Position numbers and translations under genes: made by a program. From Sclerotinia nivalis (Eukaryota > Ascomycota > Leotiomycetes > Helotiales > Sclerotiniaceae): a stretch of DNA of 64,000 nt. Shown here in pieces: positions 48,077 to 61,454 of the stretch. The stretch is from positions 1,054,001 to 1,118,000 of the forward strand of contig JAPEIS010000008.1 in NCBI GenBank assembly GCA_029531795.1, written 5' to 3'. The notes below the pieces were generated by a model. The model ran no database searches. It was given only the letters and a program-made list of their open reading frames with translations, and was not told the DNA's origin. Positions within the stretch are counted from its first letter, which is position 1; each line of letters starts with the position of its first letter.

Positions 48077-50158
48077 TTAGACACCAGAATCAGTCTTGAA
48101 GTAAGGTGCTTGAGACGGATACCACGCATTCCATTTATTGCAGGTATTGGTCAAGGCTGGCGAGATGGGGTTTACAGCATTGATTTGGTTTTGAGATTCG
48201 AGGAATTGCATAGCAAGACCTTCGCTTACGTGCCATGCCTGGTTTGTATGTTAATACAATGTTTTGCAAATGACTTATGGATAGGGAAAGACTGGGAAAG
48301 ACTTACAATATGACAATGCATCAACCAAGCACCAGGGTTATCAGTTTGGAATGCTAGAGCAATCCATCCTCCGGCGGGCAACATGGCAACATCTCTTCTG
48401 CTTGGATTGTCGTAATCAAGCTTTGGTCCATTGACTGTGTTGTTGTAAGTTCCAACTCCCGTGCCGAGAATATAGAAATCATGACCGTGCAAATGCATTG
48501 GATGAGGAACGTTAATGGAAACTGGTTGTCCGGCAACTGATCCAGGTACCTCTTGAATAATCCAATAGTACCATTGATTAGCATTGTTCAAAGAAATGAG
48601 ATTCTCGGATGCAGGCCAGGAATTGTTGCCATCGAGGACATATTGGAGAATGGGTTTCTTCCAGTCGACATCAAGGGCTGTGAGGTTAATGCCCCATGTG
48701 ACGATTGGCCCGCTGGTGGTAACACCAATGTCAATGGCGACGTTGAGTGTGTCGACATTATCACTCAGGGGTCCGCTGGGCACAAAACTATCCCAGAAAG
48801 GAATGATTCCTGTTTCATCGGTACATCGTTGAGTATAGGGTGTGGCGGTGGATGATGGAGTGGTGCTTGCTGCTCCTGCATAAGTGAAAATACTCTTGAT
48901 ATTTCCATTGTTATTGTTTATCCCGCAGCCGTTTTGAACTTCAGCTCGGAACCAATAGCTTCCAACTGTCTGATTGGCATTGATTACAACGTCGTATCTT
49001 TGACCAATTCCGATGAAGATCCAGGTCGTGGTGTATGGTTCAATAGGAACAAAATCGGATGTGATTACAGTGAATGCATGATTGTCCAATGATACCATGA
49101 AATGATTGTCGACTGAAGTGTTGATGAGACGGAGACGGTATTTTTTACCTGAGGTGATCGTGTTTGTGGTATACTTTCCACCAGTTTGACCAGCAGGCGC
49201 CACCATACTACCATTGATAAGTCCATTGTCCCCTGGCGGCGGTCCAGCTTGTGAATGCGCTACTCTCTCGCCGAGTGCAAATACCGGTGTATAATACCAA
49301 TCTTGGATCATGTAGGCTCCAAGATCAACATCATAGTTAACAGGAGCCGGCCCATTAATCACAATAGGACCAATCAAACCATCGCCGTATTGAGCGGAGA
49401 AATGACTGTGATACCAGCTCGTGCCGAACTGGGTCGCTTGGAAGGTGTATGTCTTGGTGTCCCCGGGAGCGAGAGGACATTCGGTGATTCCTGGTACACC
49501 ATCTTCGGTACATGTGTGGTATTGACGAATGCCGTGCCAGTGGATACCAGTACCATTGTCTGGCATAGAATTTTTCAAGGTAACTTGGATCATATCACCC
49601 CACTAAAAGTCTGTCAGAAAACTGTACACATTACGAGAGGAATCGCGAGAGTCTTACATCAGCATATAGGGTTGGTCCAGGGAAATGACCATTGATCAAG
49701 ATGCAGTTTTGGCGGGTGACTCCATCTGGAGCGCAAGTCGAATTGGTCACTTCCCAATTATACTTCCGGGTAACACCAGTATTAGGATTCTTGGTGTCAA
49801 AATCAGTTGCAATACTGAAGCCATTTCCCCAACAAGCTCTGGTGAAAGGTGAGTTTGTACAAGCAGGATCAGCAACCAAACTCGAGAGAGCAGAGGAGGA
49901 GCTTGAGCTTAAGGTTGCCGTGGAGCCGATAGAGGCGGAGGACCCCGAAGAAGTCGTCGAAGCCTTGGAAGATGATGAGCCAACTGATGGTGACTTTGAA
50001 GTCGATGAACTTGTGGATGACGCTTTTGAAGATGTGCTTGCCTTGCTGGTGGCAGAAGTTGTTTGGCGTTTTACCAGACCATCACGTTCATTGATTGGTG
50101 CTGGGAGGATCGCTGCAGTAGCAACGGAAGACAAAAGTAGAATATTCAAGAACTTCAT
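48077..50158 (-). CDS. Secreted asco-laccase (multicopper oxidase)
   Basis: A 652-aa laccase predicted to oxidise phenolics with reduction of O2 to water outside the cell. Three exons: 49658-50158, 48307-49602 and 48077-48238. A signal peptide covers about 1-16; a KR dibasic site at 30-31 suggests propeptide cleavage. All four copper motifs are present: HWHG (188-191), WYHSHFSAQYGDGLIG (230-245), HPMHLHGH (534-541) and HCHIAWHVSEGL (596-607). Leu607 takes the type-1 axial position. The C-terminus ends in DSGV, the tetrapeptide plug typical of ascomycete laccases. Unusual is a Ser/Thr/Ala low-complexity segment (about 33-93) between the propeptide site and the first cupredoxin domain, probably O-glycosylated. 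Candidate roles include detoxification of plant phenolics, lignin modification and melanin-type chemistry. Confidence 0.96.
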
Positions 50159-52331
50159 CTTGAGCAAGTTAGAGAAAGAAACTTGATACAATTGATCTGA
50201 AGAGAGTAATATCTAGCGCAGTCAAGTGAGACTTGATGTATTTATCTTGCCAGGTTGCCACCCGGATATTTGTCACCAGCATTAGGTGATTCTTCTAGAT
50301 TTCCATATTGATGCACACGAGATCATGATGCCGTCCCTCACGCGAGGTGAGGCTCGACTGACCAGCAGGTGGAGCAGCCATCACAATGCAACCTTACCGC
50401 GCTATCAGACGGCTCTGTAAATCAGAAACTTCGTGGCTTACATGCATCTCAGAATAGGATATCCAATGACCAACAATATTATAATTTGAGCTGAAAACAG
50501 TCCAAGTCCGGTTGTTTGATTTATTGACCAATATCAAGGTTCCTGCGCCGAGATCGCTTGAAGGGTGTGTCCACTTTACATGATGCCAATTTCCAGAAAT
50601 CAAAATGATAAAACTTATGCATGCTTTGTGATATTGCTAGTTGAATCAGGCACGGCAGCATGGTACATATGCTGTCAGCCCTCGGACAAAACTGTGGTTG
50701 CTTTGGTGGCACGCCAAGATTCACCCCTCTTCCACATCTGAGATTCTTCGGGAAAAGTTGATAACAATAGCAACAATTACATCTCACACGATTATTGGCA
50801 TGCGTATGCTTAAGGTCCCGAAGGTACCGTACGTGAAGGCTCCCGATATAGTGATCTTATGCCGAAACTATGTTTTCAATATGCGAGGCTGAGATGTTCA
50901 GGTGAGATCCTTCTTCGTGGAATTGATGACTAGCTCCCTTGGCTTTGACCGTGTTGGTCTTTGGCAGCCGACAAGGTTTTTCCTGTTGTACAACTCAAGA
51001 TCAATGTTCACGGGAAGATCTTGCAAGTGCGAATGTCGTGAATATTTTTGCTTACTCAGACTTGCAGAAAGCCCTGTAAACCATTGAATAATTGGTACAA
51101 TTCACGAGTGTTTTAGCGTAAATTTAGCCTGTGGGTACCCATATTTTGGCTAAAACTAGGCCTAAAGTGTCCATTATCCACAAATCCTTCAACGCCAAAA
51201 TCACATTAACTCCGTAATCCGGATCTAGGCGGAGGAAAATATACGAAACAACGAAAAATCACCGAAAAATCATCAAAACAATCCGATTTGGTGAGAATAG
51301 TACAATAAATGTATTATCCCCACTACCCTCTATAATCTGCAGCCTATCTTTGTCTCAGAATTAGTGAGCCATAGCAGCGGCTCGTTTATATATCGGCTCA
51401 AGTCTTCAGCCTTCTATTGCACGTGTCTACCATGCATCAGAGCTCCGCTCTCGCTGAACCTTGAATATTTCTCATCCCGATTACGTTTGGTGAGCCACAA
51501 GCCGCGATGTTCTAGAAGAAACTGAATTTGCGGCTCAGCATTGGAGGAAATATATTCACCGGCGGCTCGTACTTCAGCACCGATACTTGAAGTTCCCAAG
51601 CAATGCTGGGCTGCGGCATGGACATGTCAGAGTCCATAGTGCTATTTCGGGTTTTTAGACATCAGGAAGTCATAGATACATGGTTTACCTACCAAGCATC
51701 CAATACCGAGAACACAACAGCTGCAAAGATGATCATTGTGGCTTTTCTTTTGCATCAAGAACGGAGATACGTACCGGGAAATCTCACATAACCGTACAGT
51801 AGCTTTGAAGTATCGTGCGAGTCACCCTCAGCACACATATCACCCTTCGTATTGATCCTTCCTTTTGTTACGATTCCAATGTCTCTCCACATTCATCACT
51901 CCACCCTTTACATCTCACAAGGAGAATTCGTGAATCTAAGCCAATGAGGGTTCTTTTCAAGAAATGATGGCTCGGTTTGTTGTGCCGCATAGTAAGGCTT
52001 GTTTCTTGGCTAGTGTAACTTAGAAGCTGGAAAACATTCCGTCTTCACTGCTAAATCATGACTTTTCTTGTGCTGTCAGATGAAATCAGTCAATATTCTA
52101 GATGGCGTTGGGCACTCTTGTGAGTATTGCGCGTGTCTACCTTCTACCCGTGTAGCTGCGGTATCTTTCTTTTTTTGGACAGGCTCGGCGACATCAGCGG
52201 GGCAGCTCATACTCACCCTATCCATCTCGCAGTAAAAACCCTAGACATTAAAGTCCTATATTGACCTCACAGAACCCAATTGTAGCTCAACTTCATCATT
52301 TTCATCACTCACCATCATTTTTGTTTTCATC
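50159..52331. other. Divergent intergenic region, laccase to Ser/Thr-rich protein
   Basis: About 2.2 kb that serves as upstream DNA for both flanking secreted-protein genes. Next to the laccase, the minus strand contains AAGATAAATAC about 75 nt before the ATG, a possible TATA/GATA element. At 51,360-51,570 the 5-mer GAGCC/GGCTC occurs six times in both orientations. No gene-like frame recognised. Confidence 0.5.
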
Positions 52332-53865
52332 ATGCTGTCTCCAATTGTTCATCTCTCTTATACATTCGTTTTTTTGACTTCTGTCTTTACCTACGTTAAG
52401 GCAGACTGTGCATCATACGGCATTGATTTTCAGAATGGAGCTAGTTATTTCATCAATAGCGAAGATACCTCCAACTTCACCTCCGTCACGCAGTTTACGG
52501 GATGTACTGACACAGCCGATGTAATTCTTGTTGCCCCTGATGAGAATTCCTGGTTGTGTAGCGACATTAACACCCAGCCTGACAATACCAATATGCTTTC
52601 AACATGGTAGGTATTATTCGGCAAATCTTCGATTTTCAAAAACTTACTAAGCTTTGTCAGTCCTCTTTTGAAAAGCGAGATGTATAGTGGAAGTTGGACG
52701 ATCGTCGTTTTGGGTAATAATGGAAATTCATCATCTTTCGCTGCCCAAAGAACATTCGAACTTGTAGTTGGACCTCAAGCTACAGTCACATATATCCCAA
52801 CAGGTAGGTGGCTCCAGGTGTTTGCGTACGAAGTCTTCACATTTTGACATTTCTTAGTAAATATCACGAGTGTGGTGACACCATCAACAACCTTGCCCAC
52901 GACCATTACTGAAGTTGACTCAACCACACTTCTCGCTGTTACAATTACCGAACCTTCAGCCACTGCCAAAAATACAGTGACAATCACACCTAAACGAGTC
53001 ACAACGACCACGACCTCCACCTCCACGCGGACTTTCACTTCTAGGAAATACACCTTCCCTATCGTTACCATCACCAAGACAGCATCCTGCAAAGTGCCCA
53101 TCAAGCCCACCGCAAAAGATCCATTCCCAAATCAACATTTCCTCGCCCTTGCTCAAAGCATCAAATCCAATTTTGCTCTTAGACGTACTGCTGGACCAAC
53201 ACCAGTACCTGCTGCCATCACCCCAGCTCCAGGAGCCAATATCTACAACCGCGATGTTCCAGTTGACGTCGCTAATGTCCTTGGACGTCGTGCTGTTGGT
53301 CGTCTCCTCGAGAAGAAGCTTAAGAAGCGTGCTCCAGATATGCCAACTTTGACAATCATTGATACAAACACATCTGATTGGGAGACTTCCACTATTACTA
53401 CCACTACTGCTACCACAACGTTCTATAGCACAGGTAAGATATATATCCTCAAAATTTGTCTAATATGTGTTGGCAATTACTAACTAACCTCACTTATCTA
53501 GCCACTACAACTACATCTACTACCATGTAAGAATAACTCCCCCTCTCAAAATATCTAAACTCTGACAAAACTATAGTACTCCGGCACCAGTCACAGTCCG
53601 TAGTGGAGTAACTACGGCAACTATAACAGCACCAACACCTACAACAACAAAGACTATCCCGACTTTCACGGTCACAGTGGTCACATCGACAATTACTTAC
53701 AAGTATGCGTACGTTTCATTGCGTGAACTCTAATACTAGAGAATAATCCCATTTTAGATACAATTTTGCTAACATATCTTTCCATCTAGTGTCACGATTA
53801 CGAAGACTACAACACCTTCTTCAGTGATTGCGTCCTGTACCTCGAAGGGTGGTGTAGTCGTTTGA
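52332..53865 (+). CDS. Secreted Ser/Thr-rich, mucin-like protein
   Basis: A 406-aa protein in six exons: 52332-52606, 52661-52803, 52858-53433, 53502-53526, 53577-53702 and 53790-53865. All junctions are GT...AG and the total closes in frame. Exon 4 is only 25 nt. A signal peptide covers about 1-24 (ending AYVKA-like TYVKADC). Residues 25-138 form a small Cys-containing domain with several NFT/NSS glycosylation sites. The remainder is dominated by Thr/Ser/Val/Pro repeats (TTTTTSTSTRTFTSR, TITTTTATTTF) interrupted by a basic region with ANVLGRRAVGRLLEKKLKKR at about 285-305, which offers Kex2-like cleavage sites. No GPI-anchor signal is obvious at the VVV end. It resembles fungal adhesin or wall mucins in composition only; no named family recognised. 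Confidence 0.78.
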
Positions 53866-56230
53866 TTTTCTGCATGATATTGATGCGTTTTTTCTTTCAA
53901 TATCATTGATCAGATTTTCCTACCTTCTTTCCTATTCTGTTCTGAATTTTTCGCTTCTGGAGTTCCGAATGTGAAATAACAGGGTTGCGAGTTGATTTGA
54001 CAAGCACTTTTCGCTATCGATAGAGGTATATTGGGTCACTGCACTAGTGGGGCTGGGCAGTTCGTCATTTTGGTTTTACTTTTTTTCGGAGTTACTATAC
54101 ATGATCAATGGAATTGAATCAAATGTTGAAGAATTCTCTCGTGTTCATCGTTCGCTATGTAGTATTCGGGTAAATGTACCCGTATATGTATCTCGCATAT
54201 GCTATGTAAAGCATTTACAATAGACCATGCCGGACTCCGGAGCGAAATATCCGCGGGCATTGCATTTATGAACTCACGACTATTTCCTGTTCTGTATGCA
54301 GACGCTTCAATACCGGGCATGGGTCAAGAATTCCAGAAGTGACTGCAGGTGTCCCTTCTCACAAGGTTTGATGGATTGGTTCCCAAAAATTGCTAAACTC
54401 TGGGAATCGGATATCAATCATATTGACAATCTGCAAGTAAACACCAATCGCATCACATATCATCTCCCTGCAAAAATAGTTCGATCGCAACGCCACGAAG
54501 CTTAACCACGGATCTGCTTGAAATAGTCCATACAGAATATGCAACTAGAATATGCAACTAGCAACGCTATTCTACATGTTCCCACTACGGAACAAAACCT
54601 GGTTTCCCCACTGAGATCCGAATATTCCCATATAGCGGAGCGTTTCGCTCGGAAAATGGAAATATCACTTAAAAACCGAGACTACCGCAAATACAGCCCG
54701 ACGAAATTTCGAGTCATCTGCTGTCGCGTTTTGATTTTTCATCAACACGGCCGAGATTCGAGATCCAAAATCATGATCATAATCATAATCATCGAACCCA
54801 TGAACCACGTCCCTAAAATAGAAACCTTGAGCTGGCACATCCCTTCCGATCGATCGTGCAGACTGCAAGCCCAAATCCACGCCTTTGGTTCCAGCTTGGC
54901 GCTTCTGCGCCGCTGTGGCTTTCGGGCTTTCGCTACTTTTACTTGTCTGCCGGACCGACATACATGATTCTGAATTATGTATCCGAATGAAAAGATAGAT
55001 GACTAAGCAATTTGTCTAACCCATACCGTTCTAACCTTTCCATCTGGCCCTCGCAACTATTCTCAAGTACGAAAGAAAAACACCAGTCAATACTCAATAA
55101 TCATCTTACATACCCCTTCATCTAAAAACCTTTTCAAATAAACTACAAAAGCAGTGGAAGGAATCAGAAAAGTGAGATCGGAGCTCTTTGCCCGAACACC
55201 GAGTCGTAGAACATATGATATGTCTTGAGTCTGAGCTGACGTCGCCAATATATGCCGCAACACCATGTTTCATTTTGACTCACTTTACAGCTCGTGATAA
55301 ATAGATCAAGATATTGACGTCAATGATTCTAAGAAGAGCTGCTGAGCTGCTGAGCTGCCGAGCTGCCGCGTCTGGAAACCTTGTGAAACCTTGTGGATCC
55401 TCTTGGATTTGATTCATTTTGCGCGATTATTTCCCTCGGTACTGCAAGCTGGGTCTTATACGGGCTCGGCAGGACTGGTATTTCATAGGTACTCTGAGAG
55501 TACTTTCGATATACCTTCGTGGAAACAGGTAAGCTTTCGGTGATAAGCTTATACAGACCCCGTGTTAGCATCGGAAAATATCCATCCCACACGCCGATAT
55601 TTCTGGGGTGAGACAGCGTGAGACCAATATATCTAATATAACCAATATAACACAATACGGCCAGACAGGGCAGGATCCGGATTTCCCCAGTCCAATTGTT
55701 TATTTGTCGACTTTCCTCGTGTTCTTTTTCGTTTCTGGAAATATGTTGCACGCGAGTTACTGGATGGATCGTCGCATATGTATCTTATGTACATTGCAGA
55801 TGCACATAATTGATTGTGACTGTTCGATGCAGATATTTTTGGCATTAGTAAACCAATACATCTATGATATCAATATCATCTTGGAGCGCAGACACGTGCA
55901 ATATATTCGGTGCTGTGCGAATGCATAAGCTATTCGCCCCCAGAGAGAGGTCCGAATAGCGATAGGCGATCGCCTCGCCACTAGTCGTATGTAAAGAGAA
56001 TTAATGAGAGTTGAGAAATCTCCTATTTTGGACATTTTGCTTATGATATGCGCCCGCGTTGGGAAATCAATAGTTCTTGTATTACATACGCTTGTATGTA
56101 TGTTTGAGTTGTGAGCCTTCTTCAATGCAAATCGTGAAATTCATGACACGACATACCACTCATGCAGAGTCGTATCAACAGCAAAGTTCGCGTCTGAAAA
56201 TCGATAGATTTATGTAATGCGTGTATCTGC
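53866..56230. other. Intergenic between convergent genes
   Basis: About 2.4 kb holding the 3' ends of the mucin-like and carboxylesterase genes. Open frames at 54,539-54,967 (+), 54,665-54,961 (-) and 55,329-55,751 (-) overlap and lack motifs. A GCTGCTGAGCTGC repeat occupies about 55,338-55,370. No RNA gene recognised. Confidence 0.5.
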
Positions 56231-58018
<1,788 letters not shown>

Positions 58019-58927
58019 CGTGACCTATCGCTTAATTTCTTCTGTCAAGATACCGGCGAAAGAAGTCGTTCAAGATGTGAAGCTTTTGACAATATCATAA
58101 TCTTGAAACTGGGAATTGTGACTTTATACTTTTCCACCATATCGACAGTGGCGACACGGCACATTAGCAGCATTCGCGTTGTTTGCAATTTTTGTAAGCC
58201 CCTCGGGACATTTTCCCAATCGAAAATATGGGGTAATTAACGTTGAAGACTTCGCCAATCAGGATGGCTCAATCTAGTCTGAATCCCGAGGTATTTTTTC
58301 TGTGGCGACATCGACTTTAAATAAGCTGAAGGCACGGCAATAGTGTGGAACCCGGCTGACAGAAATCTCAACAAAAGTCTGTCGTGGTCAAAATGGTAGA
58401 CTCTCCTCTATCGCTGTGGTGATGGTATGAGAAGTTATCCAAAATTTTTTTTTTGAATAATACTGAGGAAAAACTCCAAAATCACTGAATAGAGCGGGAT
58501 TAGATCTATTCAAGGTATTAACGGGTGGACAAATGGATGCGGGGAAGAGGCAAACCTTTTGTTTCTGCGCTCTTCGGAGTGGGCAGGCGGGCCGTGTTTC
58601 TTCAGACAAGGACCCAGTGCGTGGTTCTTAAGGTTGGTGATGTGCCTTCAATCTGCAAGTTCTCACTCGTTATAGGTACGCGAGAAGTAACGTTGTAACC
58701 TGAATGGCGGAGCTCATTGCAAGGATGGAATCTTTAGCGGATAAATGAATCGCATCAATATCCTCTTAGGGATAAGTCTCCGTCTGGGGTAAGATGACCA
58801 ATCTGAATTGGGCAGGAGTTGCTTCAACAAGCTTGAACTGAGTGCCCAATGCCCGCCTTAAGAGACGAATCTGACGATGAAATTAGGAAGAATGTCTCAT
58901 TTACATGTAGATTGGGCCTGAAAACCC
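58019..58927. promoter_or_regulatory. Spacer with the carboxylesterase promoter
   Basis: A 0.9-kb gap between the end of the regulator gene and the start of the esterase, both on the minus strand. It contains the esterase promoter and a run of 9 T near 58,448. The TAGTCGGC word found upstream of the regulator is not evident here. Confidence 0.45.
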
Positions 58928-60504
58928 TCAAGCCCCGAATGCATAGCTTCCAAGCATGGCGTACACTCTCCACGGATCCTCCTCACTTCTTTCCTCGAGG
59001 ATTTGGGCAACGACTTCAGCATTTCGAATACCAAAATGGCTGCCGATGTAACGCAACTGTTCAATAGCCCATTTCCATAGTCTAGGATCCGAGTCTCTAA
59101 CAGATCCAGCGACGTATAGTGGAAATATAAGTGTATAGCAAGCTAATTTATGTGAAGGTGAATGCCACGTGCAAGAATCCTGCGAGGGGACAACTGGTTC
59201 TAGTAACTCTATTTGCCCGATGGATTTTACCGCACCCATACAGTCGACATACTGTGGAACAGAAGCAAAAATCTTGGACGCAATCTCATTTCCGTTGAGA
59301 ATGTGCCCGAGGCGCTCCATCTCAGTGCTGGCGTTGCGCATAAGGAAGTTGATCACTAGAATATGGGCTATTCTCACAACATTCCATGTATGAGTTGAAT
59401 GCCTATCCGGGTATGCAATGTACATATTGCCATACACCATCCTCGATGGCTGACTCTCAAAGCTTTGTTTTATACTCCCGTCGCGTTTAGAGAACGTCTT
59501 GAGTATACGATCCAGTTCTCTTGCTTCTTGGAGAGAACTTTTCCTAGCACCTTTTCCTACTCGGAAATCGTTCTGCAAAGTAACATATTGTGCCATGATG
59601 CCCGATAATTGCCATTTAGGATTTTCTGTAACCTCGTTGGAAAAAGTCTCCTCCAGGTATTCTTGGAGGCGAAAAAAGCTACTAGGAAGAGCCACACCCG
59701 CTGCGAGAGAGCTTATGAGTAGATTTGTGCTTAATCGCGTGAAAGCACGCATTACAGTCCTGGATGTAATAGTCCGATTTTCACAACTTTCGGATATAGC
59801 AAGAGCTCCACGCAAATGGCTAGTCCATGATATATCTGAAAGATTCTGGGTTGTCGAGAGCTTTTCGAACAAATCCAGAAGTAGCGACGAGAAGAGTGTT
59901 GTCATCTTCTGGGAGGTTTCCGACGACTCCAGCACTTTACTCATCAGTCCAAGAGCGGCTGTATATCGTTCCAAAGCAATCAAACGCGCTGTTTCGGAAC
60001 CCAACTGATGTGAAAAATATGCTAAACTGGCAGCATCAATTGTCAACTGTAAATGCACTGGTGCTTTGTCTGACTGATGGTATGGTCTAAGAAAATCCCA
60101 AGCTCCTAAGCCATTAATTTGACCGGCAAGAATATAATGGTCGAAGAATAATTTCCTGGCTTGGACATCGAGTGCTAACGGAAGATGGCGTGGTTCGACA
60201 TCGACAGCTCTTACTATCATCAGCAGCTCTCGTCCATTTCCTGCTTCAGTGGCGCTCCTGCGCATGGCCACGGCTTTTCGATGTAAACTATTAGTTTCAT
60301 CTTTGAAACGGAGTTTTTCAGTGTTCCTATATCCAGTACAGATAACACCAGCTCTGATGCATGAGCCACAAGTCACAGGTGCAAGGTCACACTACAATAG
60401 ATGTTATTCTTGATGCACAACAAAAAAGTGTGGCTTGATACTACCTTGAGCCTCCGAGATCTACATCTTTCGCAAGCCTTCGATGGCTTTCCACGAAAGG
60501 ACAT
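58928..60504 (-). CDS. Zn2Cys6 fungal transcription factor
   Basis: A 507-aa regulator in two exons, 60445-60504 and 58928-60391. The intron interrupts the zinc cluster between Lys20 and Cys21, a common fungal position. The binuclear cluster is Cys11, 14, 21, 28, 31 and 38 with spacing CX2CX6CX6CX2CX6C. The first exon encodes only 20 residues, and without it the motif would lose two cysteines. Beyond residue 50 there is a long helical region (e.g. LDVQARKLFFDHYILAG, LQLTIDAASLAYFSHQLG) of the fungal-specific regulatory type, ending in a short WRVYAMLGSYAFGA tail. Target genes are unknown; the esterase and SDR are the nearest candidates. Repeated CGG-containing words upstream suggest possible self-regulation. 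Confidence 0.92.
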
Positions 60505-60718
60505 GATGATAAATCCGTACCAAGGTTAATATGACAGGGTAGTCCTATCAATTCCAGCGGGCAAAGCCTGGGCATTTACAGTACCAAAAGAGTGGTAAGG
60601 AGAAGTCAGCTACTTGGTTGAAGTTGAGAGCTAAATGGTTCTTTGCAGTATGAGTTCGGTACTCTTTCAAGTTCATAATCAAATGATGTAGGACGAAGTT
60701 TAGAAAGAGTAGCGTTAA

Positions 60719-60941
60719 TAGTCGGCTTGATAAAACAGCCGATTAGTTTTTAGTCGGTGAGAGCAAATATCCCCGAGAAGTGAATGTCCTGCTGGCTATA
60801 GTACATGAATCATTTGTAATAATTTTAGATTTTGATATGATATTTTGCATCAAAATCGGTAAAGGGACAATTAGTTTTCCGGGGGGAAAGTAATCGGTGG
60901 TTTGTGAGAGCCGACTATAGGGGTCTGGCTAATAGTCGTGC
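60719..60941. promoter_or_regulatory. Cluster of TAGTCGGC-like sites
   Basis: Related words are TAGTCGGCT (60719-60727), AGCCGATTA (60737-60745, inverted), TAGTCGGTG (60751-60759), TAATCGGTG (60891-60899), AGCCGACTA (60909-60917, inverted) and TAGTCGTGC (60933-60941). The first two form an inverted pair. CGG-containing half-sites are the usual Zn2Cys6 targets, so these are candidate autoregulatory sites 215-437 nt upstream of the regulator ATG. Confidence 0.5.
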
Positions 60942-61331
60942 TGCAGAAAAGTATGAAACACTTGACACTAGAGAAACCTTTTTGAACGTTTACTTTCTTC
61001 TGGTACGTGCATCCGGAGTAGACTCTCGGGGTTGTGGCCGCACGAGTAATATCATGAGAAAAACTTAATAACTTACCCACTAATAATTAAAGCTTTTCCT
61101 ATTCTGGGATACACTTCGACGCCAGGGTTTCGACCAATAGAACCATCAGAAGTTGTAGTTTTTGACCATATCCTCATTTCATCGTCTTCAAAGACGGATT
61201 ATCGGTATAGATGTAATTCCTTCAAATCCACGAAAAAAATACTGGAGTTATTCAATGTTTCTTCTATTTGAAGTCCGAGCCATGGTAATCGGAGAAATTA
61301 AGACCATTAAGTCCTTCATCATGATTGATAT

Positions 61332-61361
61332 AAAGTTCCCCAAAGTTCCCCAAAGTTCCCC
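61332..61361 (+). repeat. Three perfect AAAGTTCCCC copies
   Basis: A 10-bp unit repeated three times, starting 123 nt and ending 94 nt upstream of the SDR start codon. With a 10-bp period, all copies face the same side of the helix, so it could be a protein-binding array or simple slippage. Confidence 0.85.
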
Positions 61362-61454
61362 AAAGATCTCACTTCATCACAACATTTCAAAAACAGTCAA
61401 CACAACATTGCTATTCAATTCAAACACTTTCACACTTCTTTCCAATCCATCAAA

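Larger units (their letters stand above)
60505..61454. promoter_or_regulatory. Divergent regulatory region between regulator and SDR
   Basis: A 950-bp spacer shared by the minus-strand regulator and plus-strand SDR. The half near the regulator holds several TAGTCGGC-like words (60,719-60,941). The half near the SDR holds three perfect AAAGTTCCCC repeats (61,332-61,361). No coding frame with a motif. Confidence 0.6.

Noticed and set aside
54665..54961. 98-codon minus-strand frame with a DDYDYDHDFG stretch
   Set aside because: It overlaps a longer frame on the other strand and has no homologue that I recognise. The acidic stretch derives from a simple ATAATC repeat.
55329..55751. 140-codon minus-strand frame
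   Set aside because: It has mixed composition without motif, signal peptide or splice extension, and its end is formed by a GCTGCTGAGCTGC repeat.
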